Of a stretch of 64,000 bases of DNA, positions 36,855 through 46,145 are shown one piece after another. Position 1 is the stretch's first letter. Every line of letters starts with the position of its first letter. The notes under the pieces are model-generated. The model was not told where the DNA came from. It worked only from the letters and a program-made list of their open reading frames with translations, and did no database searches. The position numbers and the translations under genes are program-made. The stretch is from Gongronella butleri (lineage: Eukaryota > Mucoromycota > Mucoromycetes > Mucorales > Cunninghamellaceae): contig JAIWZP010000092.1 of the NCBI GenBank assembly GCA_025201375.1, positions 1 through 64,000 of the forward strand. The letters are read 5' to 3'.

Positions 36855-37165
36855 CGATTTTTTTGAACCCGCAAATTCCAAAAACTGTCAGTATGATTTA
36901 TGATACTGTAATGTTTTGCTCTTTTGCATTTATCTCGCCATCTGCTTGGCTGCTTTCGCTCAAAAACAGCCGCACCGCATTCATTCTTCTGTGCGAAAAA
37001 AAATTGCAACAAAAAAAGGCTTAAACCCCCCAAATTCAAACGCAAACATATATACAGTACAATGACTGAGGACTGAGCACGCTGAAGAACGCTGATGCAT
37101 AAAACCATCATCATGAACAACGGCGGTGATCGACCGAGAAAAGTGCCTACAGTATGATACGTGCC
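36855..37165 (+). repeat. Dispersed repeat R1, decayed copy 3
   Basis: Resembles the starts of the R1 copies at 9105 and 38690: CCGCCCGATTTTTTTGAAC, CATTTATCTCGCCATCTGCT, AGCCGCACCGCATTCA, then GGCTTAAACCCCCCAAA, and GATCGACCGAGAAAAGTGCC at the end. The middle is interrupted by unrelated sequence, with a TACAGTATGATAC element inserted at 37147-37160. Confidence 0.6.
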
Positions 37166-37364
37166 AAATATCGACCTTGAAGCCAAAGAGATCCTCATCA
37201 GCAAGCAAGCAAGATTTTACAGCAATGCAAGAATGCTGCAATTTGGGTGCTCTCAATTGCAACAAGCTCCCCACCCCACCTGCTGCATGCCTCGCCTACT
37301 GTATGATACAGTACTGTACCTCTGTGCAAATATGGTGCCCGGGTCGGATGAGCTGAAATGAAGA

Positions 37365-38620
37365 CCTGAAATGCTGAGGAAATTCAGGTTCAGGTCACAA
37401 AGATTCTGCCTGAAATTCGACCGAAACCCGACCTGAAAAAAAACAAAAGACTGAAACCTGACCTGATTTATATTTTAATTCAGGTTCAAGGGCCTGAAAT
37501 GTACGACCTGAAGGACCTAAACCTGAAAGCCCAACTTTTACGATAGAGCGTGCAGGTCGGCTTCAGCTTTCAGGTCAACTATTTCAGGTTCTCGGGCATC
37601 AGGTCATTTCAGCTCTATTCAGGTACAAATTGTTTCAGGTCGTCGGTTTTCAGCTCAATTCAGGTGCTGGCTATTTCAGGTCGTCGGTTTTCAGCTTATT
37701 TCAGGCGATGGCTATTTCAGGTCGTCGGTTTTCAGCTCATTTCAGGTGCGATTCATTTCAGATCATTATTATTTCAGTTCAGTTCAGCTCTCAGGTCGTT
37801 TCAGGTCGTCAATTTTCAGCTCAATTCAGGCGCTAACTACTTCAGGTCGTCGGTTTTCAGCTCATTTCAGGTGCGATTCATTTCAGGTCGTCGGTTTTCT
37901 GGTCAATTCAGGTGCTGAAATCGTGAAATGAGCTGAAAACCGACGGCCTGAAATGAATCGCACCTGAAATGAGCTGAAAACCGACGACCTGAAATGAATC
38001 GCACCTGAAATGAGCTGAAAACCGACGACCTGAAGTAGTTAGCGCCTGAATTGAGCTGAAAATTGACGACCTGAAACGACCTGAGAGCTGAACTGAACTG
38101 AAATAATAATGACCTGAAATGAATCGCACCTGAAATGAGCTGAAAACTGACGACCTGAAATAGCCATCGCCTGAAATGAGCTGAAAACCGACGACCTGAA
38201 ATAGCCAGCACCTGAATTGAGCTGAAAACCGACGACCTGAAATGAATCGCACCTGAAATGAGCTGAAAACCGACGACCTGATATGAATCGCACCTGAAAT
38301 GAGCTGAAAACCGACGACCTGAAGTAGTTAGCGCCTGAATTGAGCTGAAAACTGACGACCTGAAACGACCTGAGAGCTGAACTGAACTGAAATAATAATG
38401 ACCTGACAATTGAAGACTTGCTGTATTAATTCAGGCATCTCGGTCGGTTTCAGGTCGGTTTCAGGTTGATTTTGTAATGTTCAGGTTGGACCTGAACTTT
38501 TCAGCTCATCAAAACGGCTATAAGGTGGTTGCCCGGGTTGCTTGATCGCGATTCAGGCTTGAACCTGAAACCTGAATCGTTATTTTTTCGACCTGAACTT
38601 TATGACCTGAAGCAAAATTT
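37365..38620. repeat. 42-bp minisatellite arranged as a large inverted repeat
   Basis: The segment is built almost wholly from CAGGT/ACCTG words. On the plus strand from about 37565 to 37918 the unit reads TTTCAGGTCGTCGGTTTTCA and then GCTCATTTCAGGTGCGATTCAT-like sequence (42 bp in total, split here). From 37921 to about 38409 the same units run on the opposite strand. The left arm 37655-37905 pairs with about 37935-38235. The right arm also contains a higher-order duplication of about 290 bp: the blocks at 38040-38115 and 38330-38405 are almost identical. Degenerate units extend to about 37365 and 38620. Because 42 is a multiple of three, frames stay open (122 and 168 codons), which explains the long ORFs here. 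Confidence 0.9.
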
Positions 38621-38689
38621 CCCTCGGGTCACCATGTCTGGCTCTGTAGCCCACCAATGCTCAATACAACAAGAGTTCAAGACGACAAA

Positions 38690-39330
38690 AAACCCGCCGA
38701 TTTTTTTTGAACTCGATCGAAAATGAGTCAAAAACCTTCTGTTTGTACTTTTTTAGCATTCATCTGTCCATCTGCGTGATTGACCGCTCTCAAAAATAGC
38801 CGCATCGAATTCAGTGCAAAACTTGCAATAAAAAAGCTTAAACCCCCAAAACGCTACGACCACTTTTGAAAAATTCAGGGGTCACTCAGGGGTCACACAT
38901 TTCAGTCTCAGAAAAAGCCAAATTTGGAAAACTTCGAACTCCGAGTGATCAATGCATCCCAAACAGGTAACTCCGACAATTTGCTATTGGCTGAAAAAAA
39001 TGGCAAGTCGCCCCACCTTAAGAAAAAAGCCTAACGAGTGACGCATGAACGGCGATCGACTGAGAAAAGTGCCTACTTTGGTCAAGATTTTTTTCCAAAA
39101 ATTTAAGGGTTGACACTTCCAAATTAAGGTGTGTGAATTGCATGAATTTTTTTGTATTTTTGTATTTTTATATTTTGCGCACTTTTGTGCGCTGAGTGGC
39201 TGGGCTGCTACAGCCTTGTGAAATGACCGATGCAAAAAGTTAAAACCCGAGCTAGCGCGCTGCAAGTTACAGTATCCCATTAGGTGCTTTGCCCTCTGTT
39301 TGTTAATACAAGTATACAACTAGAATAAAA
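38690..39330 (+). repeat. Dispersed repeat R1, copy 2 (about 640 bp)
   Basis: Near full-length match to 9105-9705 in the same orientation, including the blocks 'ttgaaaaattcaggggtcac', GACAATTTGCTATTGGCTGA and GCGATCGACTGAGAAAA. It lies immediately downstream of the inverted minisatellite, while R1 copy 3 lies upstream of it, so the minisatellite is flanked by R1 copies in direct orientation. Confidence 0.8.
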
Positions 39331-39920
39331 ATCACACGTTGTCGCGGCCCAGCTCGCGTCGAGCGGCAAACGTGCACAAAGGGCACGTGAGCCGCCGGCA
39401 ATGGCGTACGTAAAAAAAAAAAAGAGAATTTAGACGGACAGGATATTGTGCGCTAGACCAAGCAACGATCCGCACAGCCATCCACTTGTGTACCCCGACC
39501 GGTGTCTAGCCAATGACGTGCAAGGCGCGGCATTGGCGGCAAAAAAAAAAGAAAGCAACGAAATGTGCAAACAAAATTGTGCAGCAGCAACCTGCACATA
39601 CGCATCCGATTCGCAGTTACACATGCACACATCAGGGAAAGTCTCGGGCGCACCAATTATGGAAATCAGCCGATTTTCTAATCGATTTTCGTTGTCGACA
39701 GAAAATTGTTGCTGTCAGAAAGCTTATTTCCCTGACGGCGGCGCATGTTGACTGGCATGATCCAATCAGACCCGCCCGATTGTTCCTTTAGTTATTTATT
39801 ATCATACGCCTCGGTCGCACGGAGGAGTGACGCTCATCTACAGACACAACACGCGTAAACAATTCCACAAGGATCGTATGGCTACACAACCTCTCCTTAT
39901 TATTGTCAAATATGCTGTTT
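39331..39920. other. Intergenic, unassigned
   Basis: About 590 bp without a recognised gene. 39540-39550 is an A run. Composition is closer to ordinary single-copy sequence than to the neighbouring repeats. Confidence 0.4.
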
Positions 39921-40056
39921 AATCACCGTGTAAGCGTTCCCAGCATCCCAAATCAATCACCGTGTGGACGCTCCCAGCATTCCAAATCAATCATCGTGTG
40001 GACGTTCTCAGCACATCAAATCAAGGACCGTGTGGACGTTCTCATCATCCCAATTC
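39921..40056 (+). repeat. Four tandem copies of a 34-bp unit
   Basis: Units start at 39921, 39955, 39989 and 40023. The pattern is AATCACCGTGTGGACG followed by TTCCCAGCATCCCAAATC, with a few substitutions per copy and no length change. It lies about 220-350 bp upstream of the truncated gene start at 40272, where upstream activating sites would be expected. Confidence 0.85.
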
Positions 40057-40271
40057 CAGGAGCATGCGAATGCCAAGAACCAAGTTCCCATTGACCCTCA
40101 TTTGTAACGGTGTGAAGAAAAATAAGATCAAAAAATATAAAAATGCCGCTTGTCAAGGCAGAATTGATCGTCTTTTTCTTCATTTACTGGACATCTTTTT
40201 CCATCCTTCCCACTTGCTTGCTTTTATTTTCCCCAAATTCTTTTTATTATTAAACTATCCTTGTTGACATC

Positions 40272-40380
40272 ATGTTTCTCAATTTTTCTCCAAACGGATA
40301 CAACGCGCCCGTCCCAGTTGGATTGGCGCCTGTCGAACACGTTGATCATTATGGTGGGGCGGGACCTGACACACGTTTAT
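40272..40380 (+). pseudogene. Truncated gene start (promoter plus about 36 codons)
   Basis: An AAAAAATATAAAAATGCC stretch (about 40132-40149, TATA-like) is followed by a C/T-rich leader. An ATG at 40272 then opens MFLNFSPNGYNAPVPVGL with ordinary codon use to about 40376. The sequence then runs directly into dispersed repeat R2 at 40380. It looks like the 5' end of a gene cut off by repeat insertion or rearrangement. It could also be a chance frame or a first exon with a distant partner. No homologue recognised. Confidence 0.35.
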
Positions 40381-40866
40381 TTATAGACCGTTGTCGAACA
40401 AATCGCGATCAAAAATTTTGATGTAAAAGTGAATTTTCTCTGCGAGTTTTAGCCATCCATCGATGAAACTGGTCTCATTCGATAGAGATGCAAGAGATGC
40501 CTTCGACACGTTGAAGCGCCGTGTTGTGTTGTCTACAGTAATACGTATCATACGTTGCCGAGAACATCGACGTTGAAAATTTTTGTACTGTTGTAATGTT
40601 TGAACAACGGCTTTCACAACAAGCGTACAAAGATCACGCATCGGCCAAGCAAACAAACATTCTACAGTAGAAATGACATCCGAGCGTGTCTCTTTCAAAT
40701 GGTGCCTACGGTATTTCATGCCGATCCACGAAATATTTCGAGAGCCCACTACTGTTGAATACTGAATTTGTGAAAATAACGATGATACTGTATCATCGTA
40801 TTTTGGATTCATCACTGCACAACGACTCAACCCACTTCTGGTTTTCAACTCCATGTTGAAAAACAA
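40380..40866 (-). repeat. Dispersed repeat R2, copy 2, with a 161-codon minus-strand ORF
   Basis: The block 40380-40520 matches 9715-9850. On the minus strand a frame is open from 40866 to 40381. It ends FIDGWLKLAEKIHFYIKIFD then RDLFDNGL, and the R2 copy at 9715 encodes the same peptide end with substitutions. The 5' half (MFFNMELKTRSGLSRCAV) is not repeated in this window. It may be the remnant of a mobile-element protein or a decayed gene family member. I recognise no transposase motif. Confidence 0.45.
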
Positions 40867-41124
40867 GACGCCACGAAGAAATGGCCTATGATACAGTAAT
40901 CAACCGGCAGTTTTACAAGCCGTCCACTCATGCTTTGCAATGTTTATCATTCGCATTGCTGAAAATCGGCATTTATGGGGATTTCACTACAACCCTCTCA
41001 AGCTCTCATTGATCTCTACCTTTTTTGAACTCACACGCCCCTTCCGAAATATCAAAGTCGTCGTGGCTTTGCCACCCCCTGATCCAAGCATTACTGAATT
41101 TTATCCCGAAACACGAAAAACGCG

Positions 41125-41915
41125 TACTAAGATTTCTCAAGACTGAGTGATCCGATTTGCGAAAAAAAAACTTGGAATACTGTAATCGACGTTTTGACCC
41201 GAGTATCCACTGGTATAAATTTGGAGCCAGATGGTCAAGCTCATCGTCGGGAGGAACGCGTAAAATATTATTTGGCGCTGGTTTTCACTACCAAACATGG
41301 ATCACGATCTTTCTCGCGACTGAGTGATCCGATTCGCGAAAAAACATAACAACACCGAAGAATTGGGTCTACCATCAACTGGTCCAAATTTGGGACCAGA
41401 TGAGCAAGTTCCCGAGAAAGCGCCAGTTTCATAGGCATAAATGGGGTACGATCAGCAGCATTTTGCCTCGTACTGCGCAACAGTTGATCGCCCCGGCACA
41501 TGACTCACCTCAAATGAATCGGTGGTCAAACGCGGTAAAAGCGCTTGTTGTTTGGGGATATCGCTTCACGTTTTCGGCGAGTTAGCCTTGAGGGCTCTTT
41601 TGGATCCTGGTTTGGCCCTAATTTTATGAAAAATGAATGTTCTCAGGACTGAGTGATCCGATTTGGGAGAAAACTTGACTTCGCCGGTTTTTTGTGTTCA
41701 GCATCCTGTAGCTCAAATATAGGACCCGATGAACAAGATCCGGAGGACACGCCCAGCAAAAAGTGGGTAAGGGTTTGTCCATTTTGGCAGCGTACGCGAC
41801 AGCTGCCCAACGTATCGACGCGCAAGTCACCTTAAATGAATCTGTGAACAAAGACAGTAAAAGGGCTTGCGTTTTGGAGACATTGCATTGAGATCTCGGC
41901 GAGTTGGTGTGCAAT
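41125..41915 (+). repeat. Tandem repeat R4, about three degenerate units (180-330 bp)
   Basis: Each unit begins TTCTC(A/G)(A/C/G)GACTGAGTGATCCGATT (at about 41132, 41310 and 41641). It continues with a GGNCCAGATGANCAAG-type block about 70-90 bp later. Units 2 and 3 also share a longer 3' part (AAATGAATC, GGTAAAAGCGCTTG / AGTAAAAGGGCTTG, CGGCGAGTT). The first unit is shorter. No coding capacity recognised. Confidence 0.75.
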
Positions 41916-42355
41916 GACTCTGCAAACTCGCATTTTCGATGTTGGTTTGACAGACATGATACGTATTCGTTCGGCTCTGCCTGCCTGTGTAGAATTCATG
42001 ATGAGGCGTATCGGTCGTGCCTTGATGCCCTAGCTGTATTACTGTAATAAGGCATAAAAAAAAAAAAACGATGACATGCGCGACGTGTCGCATCTTATGT
42101 GCTACTTCAGCTGCACAGCACATCCAATTGTGTCACCCATTGTGTGAAGCTAGCATCCCCCCACCATCATCGCAGCCTGTCATGTTTTACAACCAAGCAA
42201 ACACCAAAATACAAAAAAATAGCATTTTCTTATGATTTTATGCGGCCCCACACATCCATTCTGTACTGTTTCGCATGGCTCGCTCGGCGGCTCTCATTTA
42301 GGTGACAACCAAGGATGATTTATTCGAGAGACAGGGGTGCCTATGCAATGACGCT

Positions 42356-43249
42356 TTAGATGAAGCCAATTCGGTTGGCAATGTCGAGGGCATCGGCATC
42401 AGCAGACAAGCGAACGTAGGCCTTCTTGGTACCGTTGGGGCTAAATGCAAAAACAAGAAGAAAAAAAACAAATGAGTAACGTGGCGAAGTTGGTGCAAAT
42501 TGAGGCAAAATCACATACCGGATCAAGGTGTTGATCTTGACAGCCTCGACGTCGTAGAGCTTCTTGACGGCCTGCTTGATTTGGTTCTTGTTGGCCTTGA
42601 CGTCAACGAGGAAGGTGAGGGTGTTGTTGTCCTCAATCTTCTTCATGGAAGACTCGGTGTTCAAGGGCTGGCGGATGACACGGTATTGGTCCATACGGGG
42701 CAAGTGGGGGACGGACTTGCGGGTGTACTTGGGCACACGGGCAAGCTTCAAGGTCTTGGGCGTACGGAACGAGGTGTTGGTGCGGACCTTGCGGACGGTC
42801 TTGCTGTGCACACCCTTGAGGGCGGCCTTCTTGGCAGCTTGAGCCTTGTTAGCGGCTAAAAAAAGAGAAGAAAAAGAAAAAGAAAAGAGTCAGCGCCCAA
42901 TGCTCGTTTTCGTGGGGCCATTTTGCCCCTGGGGTTTGTGTATGTGTGTCGTGCGTTGTTCTGACGTCCTGTCTGTCATGTTTATCCGTGGGGTGAAAAG
43001 AAAACTGCCATTGGTGTGCTATGGGTGGGGAGGTGGGGCCAACAAAAGAAGCTGGGAACAGCCCATGCCTGGCCCAAATCCCCCGTTCCTATTGCATCCA
43101 TCCATAGAGGACACGCGGTGCATCCATCCATCCATCCATCCATAGGGTCCATGACAGCTTCCACCCATCCTCACGGACGGCATGATCAAACAGGACGTCG
43201 TAGTCGTCATTCGTGGCGATTGTGCATTACCGTTGCTCTTAGGGGCCAT
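42356..43249 (-). CDS. RPL25: 60S ribosomal protein uL23 (RPL25/RPL23A)
   Basis: Large-subunit protein at the polypeptide exit tunnel, docking site for SRP and nascent-chain factors. Exons 43249-43231, 42855-42519 and 42440-42356 give 146 aa (yeast Rpl25 is 142). The first exon encodes only MAPKSN plus one base. Then come a basic N-terminal extension ([20 protein letters not shown]), the conserved core ([14 protein letters not shown] [20 protein letters not shown], and [19 protein letters not shown]), and the end ([20 protein letters not shown]). Intron 1 (43230-42856, 375 nt) is far longer than the norm in this window and carries a TGGA tract on the sense strand at 43144-43095. Confidence 0.96.
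43095..43144 (-). repeat. (TGGA)n tract in uL23 intron 1
   Basis: Two runs of ATGGATGGATG-type sequence on the sense strand within the 375-nt first intron. Parallel tracts lie in the first introns of eS12 and eIF3a. Confidence 0.8.
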
Positions 43250-43512
43250 GTCGAATATGAAAGAGTAAAAAAAGAGGAAGAAAAAAAAAGAAGAAGCGGA
43301 CCGTGGGCGCACAATGGATACCTCTTGACCCTGAGCGCCCTCGAAATTCAAGGTCCGGCCTTGTCCGGCAAAAACCAGCCTCCCGCGGCGGCCATTGGAC
43401 CTTTTATTCCCATTTTCCTTTTCGTTCTGCTCGTAAAGAAATGAAATCAACGCACTGTCAATTTATTTGTACGACGAGAAAAAAAAAAAGAAAAAAAAGA
43501 ATCGCGATATTT

Positions 43513-45973
43513 TCACGCTTGAATGTGTTCTTCCTTTGTTATTTGGTCCTTTGCCGGAGGATCGACGTCCATGGCGTCTTGCGGTGGTGGTGGTTGTGGT
43601 GCTTGTGGTGGCGCGCCATTGACGGCCGCAGGTGTCGCGTCGGCAGATTTAACGGCTTCTGTCTTGATTTTTTCGTCGTTGTCTTCCTTTTGTGCGATCT
43701 CTGCACGCTGGAGGGCGGCAGCCTCGTCAAACGAGGCAAGCAATGGCTGCAGCATCTTGTCGACATTATCATAATCGATGTTGCAGCACTTGGAGATGAG
43801 GTGTTTGTAATTTTGGATGCGTTTCTCGGGCAAACTGGTTTTTGCAGCCAGAATATCACGGACGAGCTGTTGCCGCGTGGTTTGAAGGTCGTGCAGCTGC
43901 TGTGTGAGTGTGTCTGTGTCGTCGGGGCCCGATGGTGCGGCGTGGCGTGTGGAAGAAGCGGGTGGGGGTGACAATTTAGCAGCTGCATTGGCGTGTTCTT
44001 GCTCGTTTTCCTTGATGGCGTGTGTGAGCTTGGTATATTGGATGAATTTCAGCAGCTGCTCGTACTCCTTTGCACGTGCATGGCGCTGGTCGTCGGTCTC
44101 GCGCATGGATTTCGCCTTTTCATTAGCAAAGGCGTCATCCTGCTGGATTGCGTTGCGCATGGCGTGCAATTGCTGGTGCGCGACGTGGATGACGCGTTGC
44201 TTGTCGGTGAGCTCCGCGTCCAATTGCTGCAGATCGCGCTCGTAGCTGTTTGCGAGGTCGTCAAAGGATTGGGACATGGATCGTGCGGGTTGGGCGGCAG
44301 GCGCCACCGCCGTGTTGCTCATGGCGCGATAAATGACGTCAATGCGTCGGTGCAAGCTCGACCGCAGCCTCTTTTCGCGTTCATGAACCGTCAATGGGGT
44401 CGCAGGCTCATCATCGTCGTCGTCTTCGTCCTCTTCTTGTTTGCTGCCACGACGCGTGGCCTCTGCAGTGTCCCCAATGTAATCCTGGGCGGTCATGCCC
44501 TCTTCATTGGCCAATTCTGCACTTGCGCCTGCATTCATCAGCAGACGCACAAGACGTTTGTTCCCATAGCGAGCGGCGATGGTCAGGGCCGTGTCACCAT
44601 TGACGTCCTGGACATTGAGGATGGAGATGAGTTCGGAGCGATTGTGGGACATGCGGTCGATGAGGATCTCCATGTAATAACGAAGGGCGTGGAGTTTGCC
44701 CTTGCTGTTGGCTGTTTTGGCTACATGATGGAAAACGGTCTGATCGCACTTGTCAATGTTGAACGACGTGGGGCCCAAAAGTTCAGCGAGGCGATCGAAG
44801 CATTTCTGGTCGTAATTGTTCGTGTACATGACGCTGCGCATGAGTGCGGTCTCTCCACGGTAATTGACGCGATACAGATCGACACCGAGTTGAATCAGAC
44901 GCGACACGACTTGCAATCGACCCATGACGGCGGCCCAATGAAGTGGCGTGTGGCCCTCATCGTCAATAATCACGTTGATGTCCAGATCACGCGGCGGTTT
45001 GCGCAGCAAAGCAGGAATTTCGTCGCTGTTTGACAGAAAATGCGTCAACAGCTTTTGCGCATAGATTCTTTCTTGCTCCAATTCGCGTCGCGACCGTTGC
45101 CGCATCATGCCGCCGCCGCCTCCTGCTCCACTTCGAAAGCCGCTACCGTCGTCATGGTCGGGCGACAATGCCATCATCCGCCGCGGACTACCCAGCGATT
45201 CATCGTCGTCCGGCACACGCTTGGGCCGTCCACGTCGCCCGCGGCCACGACCCGTGGGCGTCCCTGGTTGACTGCCTTCCAATTCATCCATGTCATCGTC
45301 GGTCGACGCGAATTGCGCCGTCAGAGCGGCAACACCGTCCGCCGCGCGTCGATATGGCCTGCGTGGCGACCCCGGCACCGATCCACTATCGTTGTTATTG
45401 TTTTTCTTGCGCTTCTTTGGAAGCAAGTCGCGCGCCTTTTTCGGCTTGTTGGATGGCGCCGTGGTGTGCCGCGGTGCAGGCGGCGGCGACTTTTCACCGC
45501 GCACAAACGTGAAAATCGGCTGCAATGGCTGCTCCACGCCATATTGCTGGGCAAGTGCAATTGCGCGCTCCAAAGGCACCCACGTTCCTATCAAAAAAAA
45601 AAAATGAGAGTGAAAAAAATGCCCCAGGACGCGTCTTTTTTTCGGCCTTTTGCGCTTTTTAGTGGGGATTTTTTTGCATTTTTCGTTTTTTTTTTTTTTT
45701 TTTTGTTCGTCGCCCTTTGTTTTTTTTTAAAAGAATTGCTTCTTTACCTTGGTACTTGCCATAGCCACCTTGTATCTTTTCGTGGTGCCCGGTTTGCACC
45801 TCGCGCTCCAGGATGCGTGTGCGGTGGGGTTTATCAAAGTTGGCAACTTTGAGTATCTGCGTGGCGTTCATGTACGCGTCGGCCTTTCTTCTCATGACGG
45901 CGACTCCATTGCAATTCAATTCGTACACAGGGACACCCGAGTACGTGGCCTGATAAACGACGACGGGCTCCAT
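43513..45973 (-). CDS. MBP1: APSES/KilA-N + ankyrin transcription factor (Mbp1/Swi4-like)
   Basis: DNA-binding subunit of an MBF/SBF-type complex that drives G1/S transcription in fungi. Exons 45973-45748 and 45587-43513 give 766 aa (yeast Mbp1 is 833). The APSES domain covers residues 8-105: [20 protein letters not shown], then [17 protein letters not shown], then [16 protein letters not shown]; the intron splits the last of these. An [11 protein letters not shown]-hook-like stretch follows. Ankyrin repeats are seen at about 205-375 ([40 protein letters not shown]). Coiled-coil and Gln/acidic-rich segments occupy the C-terminal 250 residues. Start ATG is only 172 bp from the divergent dysbindin-like start. 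Confidence 0.93.
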
Positions 45974-46145
45974 ACGAGTGGAAAAAAAAGGGTAAAGAAA
46001 GCGAAAAAAAGGAAATCACGGGGGTCTTTTTTTCTCACTTTTTCTTGCGTGCGACTTTTTTTGAACCGCCACGACTCTTCATTGGGACTCCGCCGTTTCT
46101 TTGCCCTCTTTCTCTTTTTCCCCAACTTTTTTTTCTTTTTTATTC
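45974..46145. promoter_or_regulatory. Compact 172-bp divergent promoter, MBP1 / dysbindin-like
   Basis: Only 172 bp separate the two ATGs. The segment is rich in A/T runs and contains AGCGAAAA at about 45999-46006, one or two bases from the SBF-type CACGAAAA/CGCGAAAA consensus. It has no full ACGCGT. Regulatory role inferred from position only. Confidence 0.4.

Noticed and set aside
37903..38409. 168-codon minus-strand and 122-codon plus-strand ORFs with repeated FQVVGFQLISGAIH
   Set aside because: Produced by a 42-bp repeat whose length is a multiple of three; all frames are open, there is no leader, and both arms give the same peptide on opposite strands. Treated as non-coding repeat.
39921..40056. 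CRISPR-like array (four regularly spaced units)
   Set aside because: The whole 34-bp unit repeats with no unique spacers, and the genome is eukaryotic.
43993..45033. 346-codon plus-strand ORF over the MBP1-like gene
   Set aside because: Antisense shadow of the ankyrin region.
45629..45634. ACGCGT in the MBP1 intron as an MCB autoregulation site
   Set aside because: ACGCGT/GACGCGTC words are very common in introns and repeats of this window and seem linked to splicing or composition, so one site is no evidence of MBF control.
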